Of a DNA stretch of 64,000 bases, positions 9,633 through 17,266 are shown piece by piece. The stretch lies in contig WRIL01000002.1 in assembly GCA_009782775.1 (NCBI GenBank), forward strand, positions 1-64,000. Direction: 5' to 3'. The first letter of the stretch is position 1. Every line of letters begins with the position of its first letter. The translations under genes were made by a program, and so were the position numbers. The notes beneath the pieces are model-generated. The model worked only from the letters and a program-made list of their open reading frames with translations, was not told the DNA's origin and did no database searches. Origin of the DNA: Desulfovibrionaceae bacterium. Lineage in GTDB: Bacteria; Desulfobacterota; Desulfovibrionia; Desulfovibrionales; Desulfovibrionaceae.

Positions 9633-9647
9633 GACTATAAAATAGTC
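9633..9647. promoter_or_regulatory. Perfect palindrome upstream of the 1009-residue gene, possible operator
   Basis: GACTAT-AAA-ATAGTC, 10 bases upstream of the GTG start and in the gap between divergent genes, is a perfect 6-3-6 inverted repeat. A second short repeat (GCGG...CCGC, 9651-9665) is beside it. The regulator is unknown. Confidence 0.3.
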
Positions 9648-9786
9648 CCTGCGGTGATAATCCGCAATATAAAATTGCCTTGCGCGGGGCGCTCTCATAG
9701 GCGGGCGGAGAAGATATTCCTATTGACTAGCCTGCGTTTGCACCGTACTTGTTACCTTGAGCAGCAAAGCGCGGGAGAGAGAGCTT

Positions 9787-10245
9787 GTGTTTGCCGTGAG
9801 TATGGCCGCGCCACCCCTGGAAGGCCGGGTTGAGTCTCAAGGGAACAGCCTTTGGGAGCGCTGGAGTTCCGCCGGTCTGCGCATCAGGCGCTTCCGCCAT
9901 GGGCGGGACGGGTTCCTGGCCGTCTGGCTGGAGCCCTGGGTGGAGGAGGAGATCGCGGAGATCTGGAACGCCTCCCCCGGTGACGGTTTTTACTGCCATA
10001 CTCTGGCCTCCCGGCTGTGCTGGACAGCGCTTAGGACCTGCGCCCCGGGCGCGGAGGGTTGCGCCCCCTTCCCGGAGTTCCGCCCTCCCCTGCGCCGCGT
10101 CCTGGAGGAAGAAGGCCTGCTTGCGGCAGGTGAGAGAGTTTTGCGCCGGCGCTATGCGTTGCTTACCTTTTATCCTTTTCGGCGGGGCTGCGCGCCTTGC
10201 GCCTTGCGTTCGGAATGCCCGCAAGGGCAAAGGACAAGTATATGA
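9787..10245 (+). CDS. Conserved hypothetical protein with C-terminal Cys motif
   Basis: Function unknown. The product is soluble, rich in Trp and Arg, and ends with CAPCALRSEC, a C-x2-C-x5-C arrangement like the last three ligands of the [4Fe-4S] loop of endonuclease III-type glycosylases, but the fourth Cys expected six residues earlier is absent. Other Cys residues occur at FYCHTL, RLCW and TCAPGAEGC. The ORF track begins at TTG 9757; I prefer GTG 9787 (152 residues) because a purine-rich GGGAGAGAGAG stretch precedes it. Its stop overlaps the start of the CvpA-like gene in an ATGA, so the two are translationally coupled. Metal binding is inference. Confidence 0.65.
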   Translation: MFAVSMAAPPLEGRVESQGNSLWERWSSAGLRIRRFRHGRDGFLAVWLEPWVEEEIAEIWNASPGDGFYCHTLASRLCWTALRTCAPGAEGCAPFPEFRPPLRRVLEEEGLLAAGERVLRRRYALLTFYPFRRGCAPCALRSECPQGQRTSI

Positions 10246-10775
10246 ATCTGCCTGGCAGCCTTAGTTTATTGGATCTGTTTTTGGTAATCGGGCTTTTGCT
10301 GTTGGCCCTGCGCGGCTGCTTTCGCGGCCTGGCGGCGGAACTGGCCGGACTTTTCAGCGCCTTGCTGGCCTTTTTGGTCACCAGCAACAGGCTTGTGCAT
10401 GATTCGGCGAAGGGCTGGCTGACCTCTCTTTTGGGCGACATGGATTTAAACGATTTTCTGGCATATGTGGGGGTCTTTGTCCTGGTTTGGGGGCTGAGCC
10501 TCCTGGCGCTGGAGTTCTTGGGCCGCATCTTTGCCAAGCGGGAGCCCAGTTGGGGGAGCCGTTTCCTGGGCGGACTGATCGCCCTGTTCAAGGGCGCGGT
10601 GCTGGCCAGCCTCGCGTTGTTGATTATTTCTTATCTGGCTCCGCAGAGCCGGATTTTGTACGATTCCGCCTTGGCGCCGCCCCTCGGTAACTTATGGCGC
10701 GGCCTGGATCGTCTGAGCGACGGTCTTCAGCATTGGCCGGTTCCGTCTCAGCCGGCGTCGCCTTTCGGTGGATGA
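10242..10775 (+). CDS. CvpA-family membrane protein
   Basis: This is a small membrane protein of the CvpA family (linked in E. coli to colicin V production and envelope stress tolerance; mechanism unclear). Four hydrophobic segments are visible: LLDLFLVIGLLLLALRG, LAGLFSALLAFLV, FLAYVGVFVLVWGLSLLALEFLG and ALFKGAVLASLALLIISYLA. The family-type RG..RG turn after the first segment (ALRGCFRGLAAE) is present. I chose the ATG at 10242 over the track start at 10197 because AAGGACAAG precedes it and it overlaps the previous stop as ATGA. Product 177 residues, normal for the family. It is followed directly by mazG. Confidence 0.85.
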   Translation: MNLPGSLSLLDLFLVIGLLLLALRGCFRGLAAELAGLFSALLAFLVTSNRLVHDSAKGWLTSLLGDMDLNDFLAYVGVFVLVWGLSLLALEFLGRIFAKREPSWGSRFLGGLIALFKGAVLASLALLIISYLAPQSRILYDSALAPPLGNLWRGLDRLSDGLQHWPVPSQPASPFGG

Positions 10776-10788
10776 AGCCGGATTGAAC

Positions 10789-11595
10789 ATGCGTGACGAA
10801 GCGGAGGCGAACGGGCGGGCTCTGACCCGGCTCAACCAGGTGCTGGACCAGTTGCTTGGACCGGAAGGCTGCCCCTGGGACAAGGCGCAGAATCCGGAAA
10901 GCCTGTGTGTCTATGCCCTGGAGGAAATGTACGAGCTTATTGACGCGGTGCGCCGCCAGAATCCCGCCGACCAGCGCGAGGAACTGGGAGACGTTCTGTT
11001 CATTTTGTTGTTTATGGCCAGACTGTGGAGCGGAAACGGCTGCTTTACCCTGGCCGAGGCCATGGAAGAAAATCGGGGCAAAATGATGGGAAGGCACCCG
11101 CATGTCTTTGCCAAATTTGAACCTGTGGACAAAGACGGTCTCTTGTGCGCCTGGGAGGAGATCAAAAAGGCGGAAAAGGCCGGCAAAGAGTCTCGCCCCG
11201 GGGTCTTCGGCTCTCTGCCCGTTGGCCTGCCTGCCCTGCTTAAAGCCTACCGCATCCATTCCAAAAGCGCGGCCAACGGTTTTACTTGGGATACGGACAC
11301 GGACGCTGAGATGCAGGTGGAGGCCGAATGGCTTGAATTTATTGACGCCTGCCGGGAGCAGGATCAAGCGGCCATGGAGCATGAGCTTGGAGATCTGGTT
11401 TTCAGCTTGGTGGAATTGGGACGGCGCAAGGGACTCAAGGCGGAGGCGGCCCTGGAAAAGACCAATGCCCGCTTTTTGCGCCGTTTTGCCGGCATGGAGA
11501 CCTTGGCCGGCGAACGTGGGCTGGATTTCTGCTCCCTGGGCCAGGCGGAAAAGGACGCCCTTTGGGAAGAAGTGAAGGCCGGTGAAAGCCCATGA
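10789..11595 (+). CDS. mazG: MazG, nucleoside triphosphate pyrophosphohydrolase
   Basis: MazG hydrolyses NTPs and dNTPs to the monophosphate and pyrophosphate, which cleans the pool of abnormal nucleotides. The product has two MazG modules as in the E. coli enzyme: CPWDKAQNPESL, then EEMYELIDA and EELGDVLF (acidic EExxE...ExxD metal ligands) in the first, and EAEWLEFIDA with ELGDLVFSLVELGR in the second. The first ATG in a reasonable position is 10789 (268 residues); the GTG at 10768 used by the track overlaps the CvpA stop and is possible. Its end overlaps the permease start (ATGA). Confidence 0.95.
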   Translation: MRDEAEANGRALTRLNQVLDQLLGPEGCPWDKAQNPESLCVYALEEMYELIDAVRRQNPADQREELGDVLFILLFMARLWSGNGCFTLAEAMEENRGKMMGRHPHVFAKFEPVDKDGLLCAWEEIKKAEKAGKESRPGVFGSLPVGLPALLKAYRIHSKSAANGFTWDTDTDAEMQVEAEWLEFIDACREQDQAAMEHELGDLVFSLVELGRRKGLKAEAALEKTNARFLRRFAGMETLAGERGLDFCSLGQAEKDALWEEVKAGESP

Positions 11596-12857
11596 AACCG
11601 CTTCAGCGTCGGACTTATGACCAGCATACGGGGCGTTCCGCTCCGCATTTGGAAAGCCGTCCCGCCCGCCCGTCCAAGACGGCCATGTCCCCCGTCCCTT
11701 TTGACAGCCGGCGCATCTTTTATTTTTTCCTCTTTGCCATGCTCTTCCTGGCGCTGTACCTGACCTTGATGCTGATGTGGCCTTTCGGGGACGCCATTAT
11801 CCTGTCCTGTATCTTCGGCGCCCTGCTCCACCCCCTGTATGTCCGCATCCGCAAACGGACCGGTTTTGGAGACTACCTGGCCTCCGGGCTTACCCTGACT
11901 CTGGTGGTATTGCTCTTCTGCTTGCCCCTGGCCTTTTTTTTGTCTCAACTGATCCCGCAGGCCAGCAAGAGCATCCGGGATCTGGCTTTGTGGCTTTCCA
12001 GCAACAACCCGGACAGCCTGTTCAACGAGCGTATTTTGCCCTTGCTCGTCTGGGTGAATGAAAATTTGCTGTCCCCTTTAGACCTGGACATGGATCTGAG
12101 CGATTTGCGCTTCAACCTGCTGTCTTTTTCCCGTAGCGCCAGCCAGCAGATGGTCGGCTGGGGCACCGGCTTTGTGGTGGACTTCATTACCATCTTCGTC
12201 CATTTTATGCTCATGCTGCTGATTATGTTTTTCATGCTCAAGGACGGGGAGGGCATGGTCAGTAAACTGAAGCAGCTCAGCCCCCTGCGCGAGGAACAGA
12301 AGGAAAACATCCTGCAAGGTCTGCGGCGCATGGCCAACGCGGTGCTGGTGGGCGGTTTTGCCATCGCCGCCATCCAGGGGCTTGTGGGAGGGATCGGCCT
12401 AGCTTTGGTGGGCATACCGCCATTGTTCTGGGGTTCGCTCATGGCCGCCGCTGCCTTGGTGCCAGTCCTCGGCACCGGCCTGGTCTGGGGACCGGCGGTG
12501 CTTTACCTAATTCTGAGCACCCGTTACCAGGCCGCGATTTTTTTGTTCATCTGGGGCATCCTGGTTACCCTCATTGACAGCATCCTGCGCCCGATCATCC
12601 TGCGCGGCAATTCCAAGATTTCCATCCTTTTCCTCTTCATGTCGGTATTTGGCGGTATCAAGGCCTTCGGCCCTCTGGGGTTGATATACGGCCCGCTGAT
12701 TCTGGGTTTCGTCCTGGCCATGATCAATATCTATGCCACGGAATTTCGTAGCCTGACCAAGGATACCTCCGAGCTCCCCCTGTCTCCGCCAAGACCTCTG
12801 CAACGCCCCCGCTCGCGCAAGAGGCGGCCGGAGTCTGACAAGATATCCCATAATTAA
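11592..12857 (+). CDS. AI-2E transporter / PerM family permease
   Basis: This is an integral membrane protein of the AI-2E transporter superfamily (PerM, TqsA, YdiK). Members have been linked to autoinducer export, Na+/H+ antiport and other transport, so the substrate cannot be read from the sequence. Seven to eight hydrophobic segments are visible, including FYFFLFAMLFLALYLTLMLM, a mid-protein FVHFMLMLLIMFFMLKDG hairpin and the family-typical GIPPLFWGSLMAAAALVPVLG and IYGPLILGFVLAM. The first 31 residues are hydrophilic, so ATG 11686 (MSPVPFD) is an alternative start, but the ATGA overlap with mazG supports 11592. It is the last gene of this plus-strand set. Confidence 0.88.
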   Translation: MKPLQRRTYDQHTGRSAPHLESRPARPSKTAMSPVPFDSRRIFYFFLFAMLFLALYLTLMLMWPFGDAIILSCIFGALLHPLYVRIRKRTGFGDYLASGLTLTLVVLLFCLPLAFFLSQLIPQASKSIRDLALWLSSNNPDSLFNERILPLLVWVNENLLSPLDLDMDLSDLRFNLLSFSRSASQQMVGWGTGFVVDFITIFVHFMLMLLIMFFMLKDGEGMVSKLKQLSPLREEQKENILQGLRRMANAVLVGGFAIAAIQGLVGGIGLALVGIPPLFWGSLMAAAALVPVLGTGLVWGPAVLYLILSTRYQAAIFLFIWGILVTLIDSILRPIILRGNSKISILFLFMSVFGGIKAFGPLGLIYGPLILGFVLAMINIYATEFRSLTKDTSELPLSPPRPLQRPRSRKRRPESDKISHN

Positions 12858-12859
12858 CC

Positions 12860-14422
12860 TTAAAAATGCATTTCCGCGGCGAAGCGCCTGAGGAAGTTTG
12901 GTTGCTCTGGCAGGTTGAGTATTTGGACGCGGCTGGCCCAGCGGATAAGTTTCTGGCGCAGTTCCGGCTGTCGGCAGAGCAGGGTGGCTCCGCTGAGGGA
13001 GGTGTTGCCTGCGGTCCGGATCTTGGCGCTGCCGCCCGGTGGGATGAAGGCCAGAGCCTCCAGGTCGGCGGCAGAGGTGTGGCTGCCTAGGCTTCCGGCC
13101 AGGTAGAGGGCCTGGAGGTCCGCGAAGCCAAGGGAGGCCGCTTCCAGAAGGCTATGCATGGTCATGGTGAAGGAGGCCCGGATCTTGAGCATTTCTTCCA
13201 CGTCCGAGGCCGCCAGGTAGAGGGTCCCCTGGGGACCGATTTCCCAGATTTTTTCTTGGGGCGTAAGGCGTAGGCGCTTCGCCAGGCGCTTCCCCAGCGG
13301 GGTCGGCGGTTTTGTGGAAAAACCGCCGTCCGCCCGCAGGAGGTCGGCCTGGAGCAGACAGCGGATCAGGGAAAGATAGCCGCTGCCGGAGATGCCCAAA
13401 GCCGGCCCGCCCCAGTAGGCCGATGTAAAAAGAATTGGCTCCGGCCCTTGGGGAGAGAGGGTGAAACCGGTTACCACTCCTGGGCCGGCAGCGGCCCCGC
13501 AACACATGCCTGCCCCTTCCAGGGCCGGCCCCAGAGGGAGGCTCGCGGCCAAGGTTTCTTCAGGGGAAAGGGCCAGGATAAATTCGCCGTTGGTTCCCAG
13601 ATCCGCCAGCATAAAGGGGTAGGCCGCTTTTTTCCCGAAGGCCAAGGCCGCGTAGCCGGCGCTCAAATCGCCGCCGATGAACGGCCCGGACAGGGGGGCG
13701 ACCCATACCGGAGGCAGGTCCGGCAAGTGCGCGTAATCCCCTCCGCGATAATCCAGGTGGTAAGGGGCCGCAGCTAGGCCGGAAGGAATAAGCCCCAGAA
13801 ACAGATGAGTCATGGCGCTGTTGCCCGCCAGGCAGATTTCCCGCACCCCGCGTTTGTGCCGGTTTTGCGTTTGTTCCAACATGCGGGCCAGGGCCGCGCG
13901 GGAAAGGCGGCTCAAACGCTGTAAACCTTCCGGTTCCAGGGCGAAGGCCACCCGTGAAAGCACATCTCCTCCCGCTCCCATTTGCGGATTTATCAAAATT
14001 CCTTCCGCCATCTGAGGATCGTTTTCCTGGGGCAGAGCCGGGTCCACGGCGGCGAAATGCAGGGAAGAGCTGCCGAAGTCCACCGCCAGATCCATGGTTG
14101 GAGGATAATGAACGGGGTGGGCCGGGTTTGGGGAGATATTATCTGGTAGGCGCGTTCCTTTCGGCAGCTCCAGCTTGGTTCCGGGCAGGGGCGGGCGGCA
14201 GCAGGATAAACGCCAGCCCTGCTCCAGAAGTTCCTGGGACAGGATAGCCTTGTCCTGGGGCAGGACCGGAGAGGCATCGCCTGGAAAGCGCACCCGGCAG
14301 CGGCCGCAGCGGCCCATCCCGGTGCAGAGGGGCGGCGGTTCGGCCAGCCCTGAAAGATAGATGCTTTGCAACAGACTTTGGCTCGTACCGGGGTCAGGAG
14401 GCAGTTCAACCGTGATGGGCAT
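12860..14422 (-). CDS. RACo-like protein: 2Fe-2S ferredoxin domain fused to ASKHA ATPase (DUF4445)
   Basis: Proteins of this type reactivate oxidised corrinoid methyltransferases by ATP-dependent electron transfer; the partner is not visible here. The N-terminus has a plant-type ferredoxin pattern (C-x5-C-x2-C in LCTGMGRCGRCRVRF, and a later Cys pair in LSCCRPPL) for a [2Fe-2S] cluster. After a linker the ASKHA fold begins with DFGSSSLHFAAVD (phosphate 1 loop), then LADLGTNGEF and GISGSGYLSL. The length of 520 residues is somewhat shorter than typical RACo (about 600). It follows ftsX by 5 bases on the same strand, which is probably an operon of convenience. The corrinoid role is inference by family. 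Confidence 0.85.
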   Translation of the reverse strand: MPITVELPPDPGTSQSLLQSIYLSGLAEPPPLCTGMGRCGRCRVRFPGDASPVLPQDKAILSQELLEQGWRLSCCRPPLPGTKLELPKGTRLPDNISPNPAHPVHYPPTMDLAVDFGSSSLHFAAVDPALPQENDPQMAEGILINPQMGAGGDVLSRVAFALEPEGLQRLSRLSRAALARMLEQTQNRHKRGVREICLAGNSAMTHLFLGLIPSGLAAAPYHLDYRGGDYAHLPDLPPVWVAPLSGPFIGGDLSAGYAALAFGKKAAYPFMLADLGTNGEFILALSPEETLAASLPLGPALEGAGMCCGAAAGPGVVTGFTLSPQGPEPILFTSAYWGGPALGISGSGYLSLIRCLLQADLLRADGGFSTKPPTPLGKRLAKRLRLTPQEKIWEIGPQGTLYLAASDVEEMLKIRASFTMTMHSLLEAASLGFADLQALYLAGSLGSHTSAADLEALAFIPPGGSAKIRTAGNTSLSGATLLCRQPELRQKLIRWASRVQILNLPEQPNFLRRFAAEMHF

Positions 14423-14427
14423 GGGAG

Positions 14428-15375
14428 TTATTGTTCCCAGGCCTTGTCCGAGACGGAGGCGTGGGAAGCTCTCCGGAACGCCCGTCCCGAGGGAGGCTGG
14501 CCGAGTCCGACCCAGCTCCCGGCCACTCCCAGCAAGGTGGGCACGGCCAGCATCAGCAGGACGATTTGGAGCGGCGGAAAACGGATCTCCAGCAAGATGG
14601 GGGGGAAATTGAGGATATGCTCCACATGCAGATGCAAAAAGCGCAAGATGAACAAGGACATGGCGCTGCCGACCAGTCCTTGCAGGCCACCGACGATGAG
14701 TAGGGGAATGCGGATATACCAGTTGAAGGCCCCCACCAGCCGGAGAATTTCCACCTCCCGCGCTTTGGAGAGCATGGCCAGGCGTACGGTATTGCCCACC
14801 ACCAAGCCGAGGATCAGGGTCAGAAAGATAATGGCCGGGCGCAGCACATAGCTATTGACCTTGCGCCAGGCCTGTCCGATCTCGTCGCGCAGAGGGGAAG
14901 AGGAAACCCGTTCAGCCCCTTCCAGACCGGCCAGGTAGGAAGTGATCTCCCTGAGCCAGCGCTCGTAGTCCTGTTCGTCGGGGGTAAAGGTTATCAGGGC
15001 GGTGGCCGGCAGAGGGTTCTGGTCTCTGAGGAAGGGAAAATTCTTGGCCGAACTCCCCCGTCCGATGCGACCTTCCAGTTCCCGTAAAGCTTCGGCAGGG
15101 GTGAAGGTTTTTATATGGAAGAAGCCGGGAAGCTGGCGTATCCCGTCCCATTGTTCGGCAATGCTTTGCGGATCCGCGCTTGGCCGCCAGTAAACCTGAA
15201 AGACGGTTTCACCCTTGCTGATGCTCAACTGGTGATCCAGGGTGGTGACGATCATCAGCCCCAGCCCCACTAGGAAGCTCACTAGGGTAACCGCGGCTAG
15301 GGTGAGGATCTGCGCCCAGGGGTTGAGGGAAATATCCCGCAGGGCCTGCCGGATCAGCTGAAAAAACATGGACAT
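14428..15375 (-). CDS. ftsX: FtsX, cell-division ABC transporter permease-like subunit
   Basis: FtsX pairs with FtsE and, at the division site, passes an ATP-driven conformational signal across the membrane to a murein hydrolase activator. The 315-residue protein has a short cytoplasmic start, TM1 (ILTLAAVTLVSFLVGLGLMIV), an extracellular domain of about 130 residues (with the typical PxxALRELEG segment), then three C-terminal membrane segments (YVLRPAIIFLTLILGLVVGN, IRIPLLIVGGLQGLVGSAMS, LQIVLLMLAVPTLLGVAGSW). The ATG overlaps the ftsE stop by one base (TGATG), so translation is coupled. Just upstream in the same unit lies an M23 peptidase gene, its likely partner. Confidence 0.95.
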   Translation of the reverse strand: MSMFFQLIRQALRDISLNPWAQILTLAAVTLVSFLVGLGLMIVTTLDHQLSISKGETVFQVYWRPSADPQSIAEQWDGIRQLPGFFHIKTFTPAEALRELEGRIGRGSSAKNFPFLRDQNPLPATALITFTPDEQDYERWLREITSYLAGLEGAERVSSSPLRDEIGQAWRKVNSYVLRPAIIFLTLILGLVVGNTVRLAMLSKAREVEILRLVGAFNWYIRIPLLIVGGLQGLVGSAMSLFILRFLHLHVEHILNFPPILLEIRFPPLQIVLLMLAVPTLLGVAGSWVGLGQPPSGRAFRRASHASVSDKAWEQ

Positions 15376-16103
15376 CAGTTTTTTCCCGTAGGAGCGAAGG
15401 CTGCGGCCATGGGATTGAAGAGGGCGGCTCCTTCCCAGTTGGACCGGGTAATGGCCCCCTGTTCTAGGCGCAGAGCCCGGCCTTCAGGATGGCGGCGTAG
15501 AAGCTCCGGATTGTGCGTGGCAATGATCATGGTCGTGCCGTAACGTTGGAAGAACTTAAAAAGCTCCAGCAAACGGCGGACGGAAAGTTCCGGGTCAAGG
15601 TTGCCGGTGGGTTCATCCGCCAGCACGACTTGCGGGTTGGTCACAAAGGCGCGGGCCACGGCTACGCGCTGTTGTTCTCCGCCGGACAGGTTGGCGCATG
15701 GATCCGCCAGCTTGTCGTGCAGTCCTAGGTGGCGGGTCACGGCCTGGATGCGGCGGTCCGCGTGTTGCTTGGCAATGCCGCAGACTCGCAGGGGCAGGTG
15801 GATATTGTTGTAAACCGTGTCCTGCGGCAGTAGAACGCGCTGGAAATCCTGGAAGATAAAGCTGACCTTGCGGCGGAGCAGAGGGATCTGTCCTGGTCGG
15901 ATCTTGTCCAGCTCAAAACCGGCTATCCTGGCCGTGCCGTACTGCAAAGGCAGGTCGGCGAAAAGCAGGCGGATCAGGGTGCTTTTGCCGGCACCCGAAG
16001 GGCCGGTGAGAAACATGACCTCGCCTTTATCCAGATGAAAGGTGCAGTCCCTTAAGGCCGGACGCCCGTTGAAATTGTGGTGTACATGCCTGAAATCGAT
16101 CAT
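15375..16103 (-). CDS. ftsE: FtsE, cell-division ABC ATPase
   Basis: This is the ATPase partner of FtsX. The real product is 242 residues from the ATG at 16103 (MIDFRHVHHNF); the track ORF is extended 5' by 83 spurious codons that run over the end of the M23 peptidase gene. Walker A GPSGAGKST, Q-loop FIFQDFQ, signature LSGGEQQRVAVARA, Walker B VVLADEPTGNLD and the switch His in IATHNPELL are all present. The C-terminal tail is about 20 residues longer than in many FtsE proteins. Confidence 0.95.
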   Translation of the reverse strand: MIDFRHVHHNFNGRPALRDCTFHLDKGEVMFLTGPSGAGKSTLIRLLFADLPLQYGTARIAGFELDKIRPGQIPLLRRKVSFIFQDFQRVLLPQDTVYNNIHLPLRVCGIAKQHADRRIQAVTRHLGLHDKLADPCANLSGGEQQRVAVARAFVTNPQVVLADEPTGNLDPELSVRRLLELFKFFQRYGTTMIIATHNPELLRRHPEGRALRLEQGAITRSNWEGAALFNPMAAAFAPTGKN

Positions 16104-16126
16104 TGCGTGCCGGGACCGGCCTGAAA

Positions 16127-17029
16127 TCAGTTCAGGATATAACGCAGGGGATTGACGCAGACCCCGCCCACCCGTACCTCGTAGTGCAGATGCGGGCCGG
16201 TGCTGCGGCCGGAGTTGCCCACCGATCCGATGACATCCCCACGGTTTACCGCCTGGCCGACCTTGACAAGGGAATTGTTCAGGTGTCCGTAACGGGAACT
16301 GATGCTGTTGCCGTGGTTGATGACTATACAGTTGCCGTAACCGCCATCCCAACCAACAAAGGTGACCACGCCCTGGGCCGGTGCGCGCACCGGCGTGCCG
16401 ACGCGGTTGGCGATGTCCACACCCTTGTGAAAATCCGTGCTGCCGGAGCCGAAGGGCGAGGTTCGGCGTCCAAAGGTGGAAGTAAGATAGCCGTCCGTGG
16501 GCCAGATGGATGGGGTGGAGGCCAGGATTTCCCGGTTTTCCCGCATGACGTGCAGGAGATCCTGCTGGCGCAATTCTTCCATCCGCGTATCCGTGCTCAA
16601 TTGATCCAGCATGCTGTGTACCCGCCGGGCCAGCAGCTCCTGTCTATGCAGGGGCAAAGGCTGCGTGGACGCGGCCAGGGGGCCGCCTATATTGCTGTTG
16701 ATGTCCGTGGGTTCTTTATCCATGTTCATCATGACGCGCAGCTTGGCGTCAAACTGCTGCACCCGTGAGAGATCGCCCTGCAACAGCCTGAGTTTGCCGT
16801 CCATGCTGGCGATCTGGGAGTTTTGCTCTTTGATGGTTTTTTGGGCGTCGTTAAGCTGATTTTCCAGGAATTCCGCCCGATAGTTAAAACCCCACAGATA
16901 GGCCGTGCTGACCGCGAAGCCCACCAGCAACAAAAACAAAAATACCCCCACCCAGCCCCGGAGTCGGAGCTGGCCGGAAACGCCATCCTGATCCCGCAGG
17001 ATGACAATATGATATCTTTTGAACAACAT
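16127..17029 (-). CDS. Membrane-anchored M23 (LytM) metallopeptidase with coiled coil
   Basis: This is a periplasmic murein endopeptidase or activator. A short basic N-terminus and one membrane segment (VGVFLFLLLVGFAVSTAYLWG) are followed by a coiled coil (about residues 50-100) and a C-terminal LytM domain. Zinc ligands look intact: His and Asp in FHKGVDIA and the HxH of GPHLHYEV. EnvC-type partners of FtsEX have degenerate LytM domains, whereas this one looks catalytically competent. It sits 23 bases upstream of ftsE, so regulation by FtsEX through the coiled coil is a natural inference, as for PcsB in streptococci. Length 300 residues. Confidence 0.92.
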   Translation of the reverse strand: MLFKRYHIVILRDQDGVSGQLRLRGWVGVFLFLLLVGFAVSTAYLWGFNYRAEFLENQLNDAQKTIKEQNSQIASMDGKLRLLQGDLSRVQQFDAKLRVMMNMDKEPTDINSNIGGPLAASTQPLPLHRQELLARRVHSMLDQLSTDTRMEELRQQDLLHVMRENREILASTPSIWPTDGYLTSTFGRRTSPFGSGSTDFHKGVDIANRVGTPVRAPAQGVVTFVGWDGGYGNCIVINHGNSISSRYGHLNNSLVKVGQAVNRGDVIGSVGNSGRSTGPHLHYEVRVGGVCVNPLRYILN

Positions 17030-17112
17030 GCCGGATTTAGCCCCTAATTACTATACGGCAGAATATAATTCAGTTTTTTCAGCAAAATGGTTAACGCGGT
17101 CAAGCAGTTTCG

Positions 17113-17262
17113 TCAAGAAATAGTGATATAAGTAATTTTTTTTGTGGTGGCGGGGTTTTTACCCAAGACGCGCGCCAGGACATCGGTGAATTCCCGGATG
17201 AGGACAGCTTTTTGTTCCGCGTTGGGTGGATCGCCGGCCAGTTTTACATTTACCAGGGGCAT
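17113..17262 (-). CDS. Short 4-oxalocrotonate tautomerase-like protein (missed by ORF track)
   Basis: A 49-residue ORF starts with MPLVNVKLAG and continues EQKAVLIREFTDVLARVLGKNPATT, the classical layout of the 4-oxalocrotonate tautomerase family, in which Pro2 becomes the N-terminal catalytic base after Met removal. Family members are about 60-75 residues. Here the last strand and the usual C-terminal part are missing and are replaced by a Lys/Ile-rich tail (KKITYITIS) from an A-rich stretch, so the protein may be truncated. It starts 4 bases after the asnS stop, with GGAG at the end of asnS as ribosome binding site, and would be the second gene of the asnS unit. The substrate is unknown. 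Confidence 0.7.
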   Translation of the reverse strand: MPLVNVKLAGDPPNAEQKAVLIREFTDVLARVLGKNPATTKKITYITIS

Positions 17263-17266
17263 GATT

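Noticed and set aside
15375-16352. Extended 325-residue frame for ftsE
   Set aside because: The first 83 codons lie inside the M23 peptidase gene and do not resemble ABC proteins; the family start is at 16103.
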